Positions 27,163 to 36,635 are shown, counted from the stretch's first letter. The stretch: DNA of 64,000 nucleotides from Sulfitobacter sp. W027 (GCF_025143985.1 NZ_CP083566.1:151222-215221); one strand, 5' to 3'. Program-made: numbers and translations. The notes: generated by a model from the sequence alone, not told the origin.

Positions 27163-27741
27163 GTGCGTTTTCTAGCAGGAATTGCCAGAGTGATCTGCGC
27201 GGTGAATTTAATCATCGGCAATCTCTTCTCATGGCTCTCACTCGGCATCGTGTTGGTCTGTTTCACCGTGGTCGTGCAGCGCTATGTTTTCGCGATGAGC
27301 TTCGTTTGGATGCAAGACCTCTATATCTGGCTCAACGGTGCGATGTTTACCGCTGTAGCGGGCTTTGCCCTGCTGCGGGATGACCATGTGCGCGTCGATA
27401 TCTTTTACCGCCCCGCCACCATGACACGCCGCGCGCTGATTGACCTGATCGGCGTGGTCGTCTTTCTGCTGCCTTTCTGCTGGATCGTTTATGTCTATTC
27501 GATCCCCTTCGTGCAACGCGCTTGGGGATACCAAGAAGGCTCGGCCAATGTGGGCGGCATGCCAGGGCTCTATATTCTCAAGGCCTTTATCATCGGTTTT
27601 GCCTTTCTCATTGCCCTGCAAGGGATTGCATGGATCATCCGCTCCATCCTCGTGCTGAGCGGCAATGCTGAGCTGGTGCCCAAATCCATGCAATACAGCC
27701 GGGACCAAATCCCCGCAGACCATCCGCAGGGAGCCGTTTGA
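27163..27741 (+). CDS. dctQ: TRAP transporter small permease (DctQ)
   Basis: 192 residues with four membrane segments, the small integral subunit of a DctPQM tripartite ATP-independent transporter. The segment RDDHVRVDIFYRP after the second helix is the usual DctQ loop, and WMQDLYIWLNGAMFTAVAGFALL precedes it. Starts at GTG with GGGAGAGGGG just upstream. Its stop overlaps the start of the large permease (TGATG). The matching binding-protein gene is likely the one at 29369, encoded on the other strand. Confidence 0.9.
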   Translation: MRFLAGIARVICAVNLIIGNLFSWLSLGIVLVCFTVVVQRYVFAMSFVWMQDLYIWLNGAMFTAVAGFALLRDDHVRVDIFYRPATMTRRALIDLIGVVVFLLPFCWIVYVYSIPFVQRAWGYQEGSANVGGMPGLYILKAFIIGFAFLIALQGIAWIIRSILVLSGNAELVPKSMQYSRDQIPADHPQGAV

Positions 27742-29132
27742 TGGATCCGATACTGATTGGCGAGATGCTCGCCGCGCTTATGTTCTTTGGCGTGATCGGC
27801 TTTTTGCTCTTGGGCTTCCCGGTTGCCTTTACCCTTGCTGGCGTGTCGCTGCTTTTCGGCGCTGTGGGCATGGGCTTTGGCGTGTTCGACCCCTCGAACT
27901 TCGGCTCGCTGCCGAACCGTTACATCGGCTTTATGACGAACGAAGTCCTGGTCGCGGTGCCGCTCTTTATCTTCATGGGGGTGATGCTGGAACGCAGCCA
28001 GATCGCCGAGCAACTGCTGCTGACCATGGGCAAGCTATTTGGCAACATGCGCGGCGGCTTGGGTATTTCGGTGGTGCTGGTGGGTGCGATGCTCGCGGCT
28101 TCGACCGGGGTTGTCGGTGCGACTGTTGTGACCATGGGGCTGATCTCTCTGCCTGCGATGCTGCGGGCGGGCTATGATCCCAAGCTTGCCACTGGCGTCA
28201 TCTGCGCGAGTGGTACGCTGGGCCAGATCATTCCGCCCTCGACCGTGCTGATTTTCATGGGTGACATGCTCGCGGGTATCAACTCTCAGGTGCAGATGGC
28301 CAAGGGTAACTTTGCGCCCGCGCCAGTGTCGGTGGGGGATCTCTTTGCCGGGGCGCTTTTGCCGGGCATTCTGCTGGTGTCGCTTTACCTTGGCTATGTG
28401 CTTTTCAAAGCTGCCACTGCGCCAGCCTCCTGCCCCGCAACCCCGGTGCCGGCTGACGAAAAGGGCGAATTGCTGCGGGACTTCTTTGTGGCGCTGGTGC
28501 CGCCGCTTTTGCTGATCCTCGCTGTTTTGGGTTCGATCCTCGGCGGTATCGCGACACCGACTGAGGCCGCCTCTGTCGGTGCCGTCGGTGCGATGGTGCT
28601 GGCAGCATTGCGCTGGCGTCTGTCCTTCCGCATTCTGCGCGAGACGATGATTGCGACAGCAACGATCACCAGCATGGTTTTCGTCATTCTGCTGGGGGCC
28701 TCGGTCTTTTCCATCGTGTTCCGCATGATGGGCGGCGACAATCTGGTGCATGAGTTCCTGAGCAACCTGCCCGGTGGCCCCTTGGCTGCTGTGGCGATGG
28801 TCATGGTGATCATGTTCTTCCTTGGGTTCATCCTTGATACTTTCGAGATCATCTTCATCGTGATCCCGATCACAGCGCCCGTGCTGTTGATGCTCGACAT
28901 TGATCCGATCTGGCTGGGCGTGCTGGTGGGTGTGAACTTGCAGACGTCCTTCCTGACACCGCCGTTTGGCTTTGCGCTGTTCTATCTGCGCGGCGTGGCC
29001 CCGGCGGAACTGCCGACCAGCGCGATCTACAAGGGCATCCTGCCGTTCGTGCTGTTGCAGGTGGTGGCGATCGCGATCCTCTTTGCCTTCCCGCAGATCG
29101 TGACGTGGCTGCCGAAGGTGATTTCGGGCTGA
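27741..29132 (+). CDS. dctM: TRAP transporter large permease (DctM)
   Basis: 463 residues, about 12 membrane segments, the translocating subunit of a TRAP importer. DctM hallmarks include ASTGVVGATVVTMG (about 115-128), ASGTLGQIIPPSTVLI (about 155-170) and the closing NLQTSFLTPPFGFALFYLRG (near 400). The ATG at 27741 overlaps the dctQ stop. Downstream are a long inverted repeat and a strong terminator shared with the convergent dctP gene. Confidence 0.92.
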   Translation: MDPILIGEMLAALMFFGVIGFLLLGFPVAFTLAGVSLLFGAVGMGFGVFDPSNFGSLPNRYIGFMTNEVLVAVPLFIFMGVMLERSQIAEQLLLTMGKLFGNMRGGLGISVVLVGAMLAASTGVVGATVVTMGLISLPAMLRAGYDPKLATGVICASGTLGQIIPPSTVLIFMGDMLAGINSQVQMAKGNFAPAPVSVGDLFAGALLPGILLVSLYLGYVLFKAATAPASCPATPVPADEKGELLRDFFVALVPPLLLILAVLGSILGGIATPTEAASVGAVGAMVLAALRWRLSFRILRETMIATATITSMVFVILLGASVFSIVFRMMGGDNLVHEFLSNLPGGPLAAVAMVMVIMFFLGFILDTFEIIFIVIPITAPVLLMLDIDPIWLGVLVGVNLQTSFLTPPFGFALFYLRGVAPAELPTSAIYKGILPFVLLQVVAIAILFAFPQIVTWLPKVISG

Positions 29133-29146
29133 AGCTGAAGCACTAA

Positions 29147-29272
29147 GGGCATCGCCCTCCCTGGGGGGCGATCGCGGCCTTTGCAAGAACCTCGGTCAGC
29201 GCATCTATCGCCACCGTTCCGGCCTTCGTTACGTTGCAAAACCGCCCTCCGGGGGGAGGGAGGGCGATGCCC
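29147..29272. repeat. 16-bp perfect inverted repeat with 94-bp spacer
   Basis: GGGCATCGCCCTCCCT at 29147-29162 is matched exactly in reverse complement at 29257-29272. The arms lie between the convergent dctM and dctP genes, ahead of a standard terminator. They could form a long mRNA structure that protects the dctM 3' end, or be the remains of a small mobile sequence. The spacer has no ORF worth calling. Confidence 0.75.
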
Positions 29273-29319
29273 GTGGTGCCCACGGGCGGGACAGTTCTCA
29301 GGCCCCTACCCCCACAGAA

Positions 29320-29347
29320 AAAGGCCCGGCGTTTCCACCGGGCCTTT
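29320..29347. terminator. Bidirectional rho-independent terminator
   Basis: AAAGGCCCGG (29320-29329) pairs perfectly with CCGGGCCTTT (29338-29347), with an 8-base loop. On the minus strand the stem is followed by a T-run, and it lies 21 bp past the stop of the leftward dctP; on the plus strand it would end the dctQM transcript. Confidence 0.88.
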
Positions 29348-29368
29348 CTACATCACTTACCAAGAAGC

Positions 29369-30463
29369 TCAGTACTTCAGGAACTTCTCGCGCGCCTGAA
29401 TGTAGGGGCCATCGACCGACTCGGTCCGGGTGCGGACGAGGTTCAGCGCCTCGACAAAGCTCTCGGCGGTCTTTTTGACCAGCGGGTCGTCGCTTGCGCG
29501 CAGTTCCTCGACCACTTCGACCGAGGCCTTGGCTCCGGCTTCCATGATGTCGTCGGGGAAGTTGCGCACCACCACGCCATGCTCGTCGACCAGCGTCTTC
29601 AGCGCGCGCGGGTCGTTGGCGTAGAAGTCGGCGGCAACCTGGTCGTACTCGGCCTGGCTCACGTCACGGATGATCGCCTGCAGGTTCTCGGGCAGTTCCT
29701 GGTACTTCTTCTTGTCGACGACAAGCTCGGTTGCCAGACCCGACTCCACGAAGGACGGCATGTAGTAGTTCTTGGCGACCTGATGGAAACCGAGCGCCAG
29801 ATCGTTGTAGGGGCCGACGAATTCGGCGGCATCGAGCGTGCCCGACTGCAGCGCCTGGAAGATCTCGCCCGCGGCCATGTTGGTCACAGTCGCGCCCAGC
29901 TTCTCCCACACGCGGCCACCGAGGCCCGGGGTCCGGAAACGCACGCCCTTCACATCGTCGAGGCTCTTGAGCTCATTGCGGAACCAGCCGCCGGCCTGCG
30001 TGCCGGTGTTGCCCGACAAGAAGCCCTGTACGCCGAACTGGTCATAGATCTCGTCCCAGAGCTCCTGACCGCCCAAATACCGCATCCAAGCCGTCAGCTC
30101 GGGCGTGGTCATGCCGTAGGGCACGCCGGTGAAGAAGGACAGCGCGGGCGACTTGTTCTGCCAGTAGTAGGCGGCACCGTGGCTCATCTCGGCGGTGCCG
30201 TCGATTACGGCATCCAGCGATTGCAGCGGCGGCACCATCTCACCAGCCGAGAAGACCTGAATCGTCAGCTCGCCACCCGAGGCGGCGGTGATCCGGTCGG
30301 CCAGACGCTGCGCGCCGACACCCAGACCGGGGAAGTTCTTGGGCCAAGTGGTGACCATGCGCCAGGTGATGTTGCCCTGTGCAATGGCGGGCGCTGCAAG
30401 TGTCGTGGCGGCAGCACCTGCCCCCAGCACACCGGCCTTGCGGATGAATGAACGACGATCCAT
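29369..30463 (-). CDS. dctP: TRAP substrate-binding protein, TakP-like, Tat-exported
   Basis: 364 residues. The N-terminus MDRRSFIRKAGVLGAG is a twin-arginine signal, so the protein is exported folded. The mature part follows the TakP pattern of 2-oxo acid binding proteins: MVTTWPKNFPGLGVGA, HGAAYYW, GNTGTQAGGW and RFRTPGLGGRV, whose arginine typically binds the substrate carboxylate. GGAGG before ATG 30463 sets the start. It faces dctQM (27163-29132), so the operon has been split by an inversion or the P gene is expressed separately at high level. A 2-oxo acid such as pyruvate is the most likely ligand class. Confidence 0.88.
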   Translation of the reverse strand: MDRRSFIRKAGVLGAGAAATTLAAPAIAQGNITWRMVTTWPKNFPGLGVGAQRLADRITAASGGELTIQVFSAGEMVPPLQSLDAVIDGTAEMSHGAAYYWQNKSPALSFFTGVPYGMTTPELTAWMRYLGGQELWDEIYDQFGVQGFLSGNTGTQAGGWFRNELKSLDDVKGVRFRTPGLGGRVWEKLGATVTNMAAGEIFQALQSGTLDAAEFVGPYNDLALGFHQVAKNYYMPSFVESGLATELVVDKKKYQELPENLQAIIRDVSQAEYDQVAADFYANDPRALKTLVDEHGVVVRNFPDDIMEAGAKASVEVVEELRASDDPLVKKTAESFVEALNLVRTRTESVDGPYIQAREKFLKY

Positions 30464-30679
30464 GTTTTTCCTCCCAAACGGAAATTTGCTAAGCGTCCTC
30501 TGACATTCTTGTAGAGGGCTATGCGAAGCAGATAATCGTCGCTTTTCGAAAATGTCCATGCCTCTCGCGAATAGAAGCGGCCTCTGGCTGGACAATCTCC
30601 CCAGGAGGGGCATACGTAGTGCTACTTAAAGCGGCATTATTAGTGGTGTTTTGCCTTGTTTTCGGCAGAAAGGCCAATA

Positions 30680-31207
30680 ATGTGCGAGCTGCCAGGGAGG
30701 GCTCAGATCTTGATAAAATTCATCGATCAGATGAACGAATTCGTCGGGCGTATTGTGTCGGTCGTGGCCGTCATCTTTGCCGCCATCATCATCTATGACG
30801 TCTTCATGCGCTATGCGCTGAATGACCCGACCCGCTGGGCTTTTGACGTCACAAAACAGCTATATGGTTTCTATTTCGTGATGTTGGGCGGCTATGCGCT
30901 GCGCCATCAGGCCCATGTGCGGGTTGACCTGATCACCGAGACCCTCGCCCCCACCCTGCGACGCTGGGTCGAAGCGGCGGGCTATGTGATCTTCTTCTTC
31001 CCCTTCGCTTGGATCTTCACCACCCGCTCTTACGAATTCGCCATGCGCTCTTACGCTCAAGGTGAGACAACCTATGGCTCGGTCCAACTGCCGGTCTACC
31101 CGCTTAAAATGGCCATGGCGCTCGCCGCCGGCCTGTTGTTGCTGCAGGGTGTGTCGGAATTCTTGAAACTCGTACTTAACCGTCAGGAAATCGCCCGTGA
31201 CGCCTGA
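30680..31207 (+). CDS. dctQ: TRAP transporter small permease (DctQ), second system
   Basis: 175 residues with four membrane helices; the segment LRHQAHVRVDLI is the typical DctQ loop. Start choice is uncertain: ATG 30680 has AAAGG seven bases upstream, while a TTG at 30710 has a stronger GGGAGG and gives a 165-residue protein beginning at IKFIDQMNEF. It leads a QMP operon, overlapping dctM by 11 bp. The 216-bp gap to the divergent dctP at 30463 must carry promoters for both, though I see no clear shared operator. Confidence 0.88.
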   Translation: MCELPGRAQILIKFIDQMNEFVGRIVSVVAVIFAAIIIYDVFMRYALNDPTRWAFDVTKQLYGFYFVMLGGYALRHQAHVRVDLITETLAPTLRRWVEAAGYVIFFFPFAWIFTTRSYEFAMRSYAQGETTYGSVQLPVYPLKMAMALAAGLLLLQGVSEFLKLVLNRQEIARDA

Positions 31208-32519
31208 AATCATCGCTCTCGTCATGTTCGGCCTGCTTCTGCTGGGCCTTTTCATGGGTCACCCGCTAGCCTTCGTTCTCGGCGGCACCGCCGTTCTGGG
31301 CGCTGTCATCGCCGGCAAGCCGATGGTGCTGGGCATCGTCATCAACCGTATCTTTGGCGATGTGCTGGATAACTTCACCCTGATCGCGATTCCGCTGTTC
31401 ATCTTGATGGCAAGGTTTCTGTCCGATTCGGGCGTGACGGATAAGATGTTCGAATCATTGCGGCTTTTGATGTCCAACATCCGCGGCGGCCTTGCGCTGG
31501 CAGTCGTTTTCATCTCGATCCTGCTGGCGGCGACCACTGGCATCATCGGCGCGTCGATCACCGTGATGGGCGTGATGGCGCTGCGTCCGATGCTGCAATA
31601 TGGCTATAGCCCGACCCTGACGACCGGCGTTATCGCCGCCTCCGGCTGTCTGGGCATTCTGATCCCGCCGTCGATCATGCTGATCCTCATGGCCTCCTAT
31701 TCGCCGCTTTCGGTGGGTGAGCTTTTCGCCGGGGCGATGGTGCCGGGCGTGGTACTGGGTCTGCTCTACGCCGTCTGGGTCTTCATCGTCGCCGTCGTGC
31801 GCCCCGATATGGCCCCCGCGGTTGAGCCGGATGAGAAGATCAGCAAACCCGCGCTGGTGCGGATGCTGCTGATCGAGGCCGTGCCGCCGCTGGTGCTGAT
31901 CCTCGGTATCCTTGGCTCCCTGCTTGCGGGGATTGCCACCGCAACCGAAGCCTCGGCCATCGGTGCTGCGCTGGCTCTGCTTATCGTGATCATGCGCCGC
32001 AAGTTCACATGGGCGAGCTTCTATGGCGCGATGTTGGAGACGGGCCGTACCTCGGCAATGATCCTCTTTATCGTCATCGGTGCGACGGCCTTTACCGGTG
32101 TGTTCAACATCACCGGCGGTCTGCGCGCCACGCAGGAGATCATCCGCAACCTCGACATGGCGCCTTGGCTTTTGATCGCTATGATGATGTTCATCGTCTT
32201 CATCCTCGGTGCCTTCCTCGACTGGACCGGCATCGTGCTGCTGTCCTTCCCGATCTTCCTGCCCATCGTGCAGGAAATGGACGTGAGCCTTTTGTGGTTC
32301 GTCGTCCTGATGTCGGTGGTTCTGCAGACGTCCTTCCTGACCCCGCCCTTTGGCTATGCGCTGTTCTACCTGCGCGCCATTGCCCCGCGTGAGGTCAAGA
32401 CGTCGCATATCATCATCGGTGTGCTGCCTTTCATCGGGTTGATCCTGATGATGTGCGTGGCCATCGCCCTGTTCCCACAGCTGGTTACCTGGCTGCCGGA
32501 AACGCTCTACACCAAGTAA
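31197..32519 (+). CDS. dctM: TRAP transporter large permease (DctM), second system
   Basis: 440 residues, about 12 membrane helices. It has the same landmark segments as the copy at 27741, such as ATTGIIGASITVMG, ASGCLGILIPPSIM and LQTSFLTPPFGYALFYLRA, and the two proteins look like paralogues. The GTG start overlaps the dctQ stop region and is preceded by AGGA. The binding protein follows 20 bp downstream. Confidence 0.92.
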   Translation: MTPEIIALVMFGLLLLGLFMGHPLAFVLGGTAVLGAVIAGKPMVLGIVINRIFGDVLDNFTLIAIPLFILMARFLSDSGVTDKMFESLRLLMSNIRGGLALAVVFISILLAATTGIIGASITVMGVMALRPMLQYGYSPTLTTGVIAASGCLGILIPPSIMLILMASYSPLSVGELFAGAMVPGVVLGLLYAVWVFIVAVVRPDMAPAVEPDEKISKPALVRMLLIEAVPPLVLILGILGSLLAGIATATEASAIGAALALLIVIMRRKFTWASFYGAMLETGRTSAMILFIVIGATAFTGVFNITGGLRATQEIIRNLDMAPWLLIAMMMFIVFILGAFLDWTGIVLLSFPIFLPIVQEMDVSLLWFVVLMSVVLQTSFLTPPFGYALFYLRAIAPREVKTSHIIIGVLPFIGLILMMCVAIALFPQLVTWLPETLYTK

Positions 32520-32539
32520 ACCAACGGAGGAGTATAATA

Positions 32540-33628
32540 ATGAAAATGAAATCAACCCTTGCCGGTCTGGCACTCTGCGCGGGCTTTGCCACACAGGCAG
32601 CCGCACAAGACAACTGGACCATGACCACCACATGGCCCACCTCGCTGGAACTGATCGAGATCGACAAGCACTTTGTTGATCTGGCCAACAAGCTGACCGG
32701 GGACGACCTGACCATCGAATTCTTCGAAGGCGGCTCGCTCGTGCCAGCGGGCGAAGTCTTTGGCGCGGTTGAATCCAACACCGTGCAGGCTGGCGCCGAC
32801 TGGCCCGGTTACTGGGCGGGCCGCAACTCGGCCTTCTCGCCGCTGGCAACCACGGCAAGCCTGTTTAACGCGGTCGACTATGTGAACTGGATCGAGCAGT
32901 GGGGCGGCAAAGAGCTCTACAACGAGATCTACGGAAAGTTCGGCATGGTCTATCTGCCCTACGGCGTGACCAACAACGAATCCGGCTTCCGCACCAATGA
33001 GCAGATCGTCACGCTCGAAGATCTCAAAGGCAAGCGCTTGCGTCTGTCCGGTCTGGAGCAGGGTCGTCTGCTTGAGAAACTGGGCGGCTCTCAGGTCTCC
33101 ATGGCCGGTGGCGAAATCTACCAGTCGCTGGAGCGCGGCGTGATTGATGGGGCCGAGTTCTCGACACCCAACGTCGACTTCTCGGGCGGTTTCCAGCAGG
33201 TCACCAAATACTGGGCGACACCGGGCTGGCACCAGTCAGCATCCGTCTTTGGCGTGATGATCAACAAGGGCGCATGGGACGCGCTGTCGGACGAGACCCG
33301 CGAAGCGCTTGAGATCGCGGCACAGGCCAACCTCGTCTGGTCGCTCTCCTTCACCGAAAAGCGTGCGACCGAAGCCTACCAGCAGTTCATCGACGCAGGC
33401 ATCGAGATCAACCGCTACGATGATGAGACGCTGGCAACTGTTCAGGAAATGGCAAACGAGACCATCGAAGAGACCGCCTGCGAGAACCCCGATTCCGCGA
33501 AGGTTTATCTGAGCCAGCTGGAGTATCTGGCAGATTACGCCAAATGGCGTGACGCTTCGGCTCCATTTAACCTGGGCCGTACACCGAATGGCCCGGACAT
33601 CGAAAAAATTCGCGCCTGCGCGGAGTGA
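32540..33628 (+). CDS. dctP: TRAP substrate-binding protein, TakP-like, second system
   Basis: 362 residues with a Sec signal peptide (residues 1-24, ending TQAAAQ), in contrast to the Tat signal of the neighbouring system. The mature sequence has the same family landmarks: TTTWPTSLELIEI, LRLSGLEQGRLLEKLG and GGEIYQSLERGVIDGAEF. GGAGGAG precedes the ATG. It closes the QMP operon and is followed by a strong terminator. The ligand is probably a mono- or dicarboxylate of the 2-oxo acid class; sequence differences from the 29369 protein suggest a different ligand. Confidence 0.9.
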   Translation: MKMKSTLAGLALCAGFATQAAAQDNWTMTTTWPTSLELIEIDKHFVDLANKLTGDDLTIEFFEGGSLVPAGEVFGAVESNTVQAGADWPGYWAGRNSAFSPLATTASLFNAVDYVNWIEQWGGKELYNEIYGKFGMVYLPYGVTNNESGFRTNEQIVTLEDLKGKRLRLSGLEQGRLLEKLGGSQVSMAGGEIYQSLERGVIDGAEFSTPNVDFSGGFQQVTKYWATPGWHQSASVFGVMINKGAWDALSDETREALEIAAQANLVWSLSFTEKRATEAYQQFIDAGIEINRYDDETLATVQEMANETIEETACENPDSAKVYLSQLEYLADYAKWRDASAPFNLGRTPNGPDIEKIRACAE

Positions 33629-33650
33629 TCTGAACCTACTGGTCTAACGG

Positions 33651-33678
33651 AAAGGCCCGCCAATCGGCGGGCCTTTTT
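33651..33678 (+). terminator. Rho-independent terminator after the TRAP operon
   Basis: AAAGGCCCGCC (33651-33661), loop AATC, GGCGGGCCTTT (33666-33676), then T-run. A perfect 11-bp stem 23 bp past the dctP stop. It may also act on the convergent ParA transcript. Confidence 0.92.
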
Positions 33679-33736
33679 ACGTAGGATGGTAATTAGACTT
33701 TGTCCGGGCGCGGCTAAAAATCCGACAAGCTTTGGA

Positions 33737-34375
33737 TCATAGCTCCAGAATGCCCGCGACCTCTTGCGCAAGCGCGCGGACCTCGTCCGCTGCGGGGCCG
33801 GATTTCTTGGCCTCGACCACACCCAGACCGCGGCCAAGAGCATCGGCATAGATCACTCGGTTGGCGAGTGACGACGTCAAACGCCCTGCTCCAAGTTCGG
33901 CCACGGACCGTGCCACGTCATCGCCGACCCGCGTGCCGGCGCGTGTGCGGTTCATCACGATATGTGTCGGTTTCTGCGCCCGGTCGGCCAAGTCCAATAC
34001 GTCATGGGTGGCCCAAACATCAGCCTGACTGGCTGATACGGGCACAAGCACCAGATCCGACTCACGCAGGACCCAACGCACGTCGCTATCGGCCTTGGGG
34101 GGCGTATCGACAAGAATCACATCAACCTCAGTACTGACCGTCCTGATTGCGCGGGAGATCCCATAGGCCGTCGCCGTGGCGAACTTCAGTTTAAGATCGA
34201 GCCCGAGCGTCTCTTCACGAATGTCCAACCATTTGCCAAGGCTTCCTTGCGGATCCGTATCCAGCAAAGCCACGCTTTTACCTTCTGCCAGATAGGCAAT
34301 CGCCAAGTTGGAAACGAGGGTTGTCTTGCCAGCCCCACCCTTCTGCTGGGCCACACAGATAATCCGGGCGCTCAT
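33737..34375 (-). CDS. Stand-alone ParA/MinD-type ATPase
   Basis: 212 residues, short for ParA. The deviant Walker A motif KGGAGKTT is at residues 12-19 and DTDPQGS (40-46) and VDTPPK (90-95) follow; these define ParA-type ATPases that position DNA or protein cargo on the nucleoid. No parB partner lies next to it and it lacks the N-terminal helix-turn-helix of RepA, so it is not part of the repABC cassette. Similar lone ParA proteins position chemoreceptors or other complexes or assist partition of small replicons. Function here is unknown. Confidence 0.82.
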   Translation of the reverse strand: MSARIICVAQQKGGAGKTTLVSNLAIAYLAEGKSVALLDTDPQGSLGKWLDIREETLGLDLKLKFATATAYGISRAIRTVSTEVDVILVDTPPKADSDVRWVLRESDLVLVPVSASQADVWATHDVLDLADRAQKPTHIVMNRTRAGTRVGDDVARSVAELGAGRLTSSLANRVIYADALGRGLGVVEAKKSGPAADEVRALAQEVAGILEL

Positions 34376-34467
34376 TTGCTAAGCCTTCAATAGGTTCTCT
34401 GCATCGCAGCATAGCGGGCCATGTGAGTAAAAGCGACAAATACCTCCCGACGGGCGCGCGGCGCCGC

Positions 34468-35202
34468 CTAGCCCTCGACGCGCTTGAGAAACTTCTGCAG
34501 CCGCGCATCCTTCGGCGCACCGAAAATCTCCGGCGGCGGCCCGCTCTCAACGATCTTGCCGCCATCCATAAAGATCACACGATCCGCAATCTCGCGGGCG
34601 AATTGCATCTCATGAGTCACGATGAGCATCGTCTGTTTGCGCTCCGCCACCGCGCGCATCAGGTCCAGCACTTCACCGACCCATTCGGGGTCGAGCGCCG
34701 AGGTCGGCTCATCGAACAGCATCAGCTCGGCCCCAAGCGCCATGGCGCGGCCGATGCCGACGCGCTGTTGTTGGCCGCCCGACAGGGCCGCCGGGAAACT
34801 GTCGGCTTTGTCGGCCAAGCCAGTTTCGGCGAGCACAGCAAGCGCGCGCCGCTCGGCTTCGTCCTTGGCACGTTTCTGCACCGTGACGAGCGCCTCCATG
34901 ATGTTCTCTTTCGCCGTCTTGTTCGCGAACAAGGCGTAGTTCTGAAACACCATCGCAGTCCGACGGCGCAGCGCCAGAATGTCGGCCTTGCGCGCCTTTG
35001 CGGCGTCAACCGTCACATTGCCGATGCGAATGGTCCCCGCCTGCGGCACATCGAGGAAGTTGAGACAGCGCAGTAGGGTCGATTTCCCCGTACCGGAGGG
35101 GCCGATCACGACCACGCGCTCGCCCTCGGCAATCTGCAGATCAATGCCATTCAGAACCGGCGCGCCGCCGAAATGTTTGATCAGGCCAGTGATATCGATC
35201 AT
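34468..35202 (-). CDS. Polar amino acid ABC transporter ATPase
   Basis: 244 residues. Walker [10 protein letters not shown] (residues 35-43), signature [14 protein letters not shown] (near 138), Walker [15 protein letters not shown] (near 160), and the switch histidine in VTHEMQFA. The family is GlnQ/HisP/TcyN-type ATPases that power periplasmic amino acid importers. Its start overlaps the permease stop by 4 bp; with the binding protein it forms a leftward three-gene operon. Confidence 0.92.
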   Translation of the reverse strand: MIDITGLIKHFGGAPVLNGIDLQIAEGERVVVIGPSGTGKSTLLRCLNFLDVPQAGTIRIGNVTVDAAKARKADILALRRRTAMVFQNYALFANKTAKENIMEALVTVQKRAKDEAERRALAVLAETGLADKADSFPAALSGGQQQRVGIGRAMALGAELMLFDEPTSALDPEWVGEVLDLMRAVAERKQTMLIVTHEMQFAREIADRVIFMDGGKIVESGPPPEIFGAPKDARLQKFLKRVEG

Positions 35203-35873
35203 CGGACGAACGCCTTATTGAGATAGGTTTCAAGCCGCTTCTGGGCTTGGCTGAGGGCCTCGACAATGACCCAATAGATCATCGCCACGACGAGATAGGC
35301 CTCAAAATAGAGAAAGCTGCCCGCCGCTTCTTTCTGTGCGGCGCCCATCATCTCGGTCACGCCAAGGGTGAAGGCCAGTGAGGTGCCTTTGATCATGTCG
35401 ATGAAGTAGTTGACCAATGTGGGCGCGGCGATCCGGGCGGCCTGTGGCAGGATGATCCGCCCCATCATCTGGCTCTGGGTCATGCCGATCGACTGCGCCG
35501 CCTCCCATTGGCTGCGGTCCACGCCCATGATCGCGGCGCGGATGCTTTCGGCCATATAGGCCGAGAAATGCAAGGTCAGCCCCATGATCGCGGCGGTCAC
35601 GCCATTGATCTCCGCCAAGAAGGACAGAACCTGCGGCAGGCCGAAGTAGAAAAGGAACAACTGCACCAGCAGCGGCGTGCCCCGAAAGAAACTGATGAAA
35701 ATGATTACGAACCAGTCAAGCACGGGCACCTTGGCCACACGCTCAACCGCCAAAAGAGAGGCGAGGATGAGTGCGAACACCATCCCCGCCACCGCCATGA
35801 ACAATGTCAGCGGTACATAGCCCAATATGACGGGCACCAGCCCCAGCATGTAGTCAAGGTCTAGCGCCCGCAT
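35199..35873 (-). CDS. Polar amino acid ABC transporter permease
   Basis: 224 residues, five membrane helices, HisM/GlnP type. The EAA loop appears as [24 protein letters not shown] (near 140-165) and [19 protein letters not shown] is the conserved early segment. It forms a homodimeric pore with the ATPase encoded next. It begins 3 bp after the binding-protein stop. Confidence 0.92.
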   Translation of the reverse strand: MRALDLDYMLGLVPVILGYVPLTLFMAVAGMVFALILASLLAVERVAKVPVLDWFVIIFISFFRGTPLLVQLFLFYFGLPQVLSFLAEINGVTAAIMGLTLHFSAYMAESIRAAIMGVDRSQWEAAQSIGMTQSQMMGRIILPQAARIAAPTLVNYFIDMIKGTSLAFTLGVTEMMGAAQKEAAGSFLYFEAYLVVAMIYWVIVEALSQAQKRLETYLNKAFVR

Positions 35874-35876
35874 GGG

Positions 35877-36635
35877 TTACTCCGCTTTGGTAATGTCAGT
35901 CCCGAACCATTTGTCCGAGATTTCAGCCAATGTACCGTCTTCACGCAGGGATTCCAGCGCCGCATCGACCCGGTCTCGCAGGGCGCGGCCTTCGTCGGTG
36001 TCTTGGAACGGCAACGCGTTGCGGATTTCAGAGAAGGGCTTGCCTGCCAGTTGCAGCGGCAAGGGGCTTTCCTGAATGAGCTGTGCAGAGGAGACGCGGT
36101 CCATCACAAAGGCGTCGACCCGGCCAAGGGCGGTGTCTTGGGCGATGTTCGACTCGTAGGTTTTAATCTCAATTTCATCAGCAAAGTCGAGTTCGTTCAA
36201 CAACTGCTCAAAGTTCGATCCGAGGTTCACCGCCACGGTCTTGCCGCGCAAGTCTTCGACGCCGCCGATCTCTTCGTTGCCATCTTTGGTCACGACCTGT
36301 GCGCCGTCAAAGACGTAAGGTGTTGTGAAAGCGAACTTTTCCTCCCGCTCTGGCGTGATGGTGATCTGGTTGGCGATCGTGTCGATGCGGCCAGCGTCCA
36401 GCGCGCCAATCAGACCGGAGAAGGCCATAGTTTCAAAGGTAACTTCAAAGCCCGCTTCATCGCCGACGGCATTCATCACGTCGACCTCAAAACCTTGCAG
36501 CTCATCCTGTTTGACGAAGGTGAAGGGGAAATAGCCTCCCGACATTCCGACGCGCAGCGTCTCATTGTCTTGGGCAAAGGCTGCGGAGCCGGAAACCGAG
36601 GCGAGTGCGGCGGCGGTAACGATCTGTTTCAGCAT
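35877..36635 (-). CDS. ABC transporter substrate-binding protein, cystine-binding (FliY/TcyJ) type
   Basis: 252 residues with a signal peptide (1-22, ending AAFAQ). The mature protein resembles E. coli cystine-binding FliY at many places: YFPFTFVKQDELQGFEVDV, DTIANQITITPEREEKFAF and the C-terminal DKWFGTDITK. I infer cystine or a related polar amino acid as ligand, which would fit with the sulfur amino acid genes at 22-26 kb. The 243-bp upstream region holds two direct repeats. Confidence 0.85.
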   Translation of the reverse strand: MLKQIVTAAALASVSGSAAFAQDNETLRVGMSGGYFPFTFVKQDELQGFEVDVMNAVGDEAGFEVTFETMAFSGLIGALDAGRIDTIANQITITPEREEKFAFTTPYVFDGAQVVTKDGNEEIGGVEDLRGKTVAVNLGSNFEQLLNELDFADEIEIKTYESNIAQDTALGRVDAFVMDRVSSAQLIQESPLPLQLAGKPFSEIRNALPFQDTDEGRALRDRVDAALESLREDGTLAEISDKWFGTDITKAE

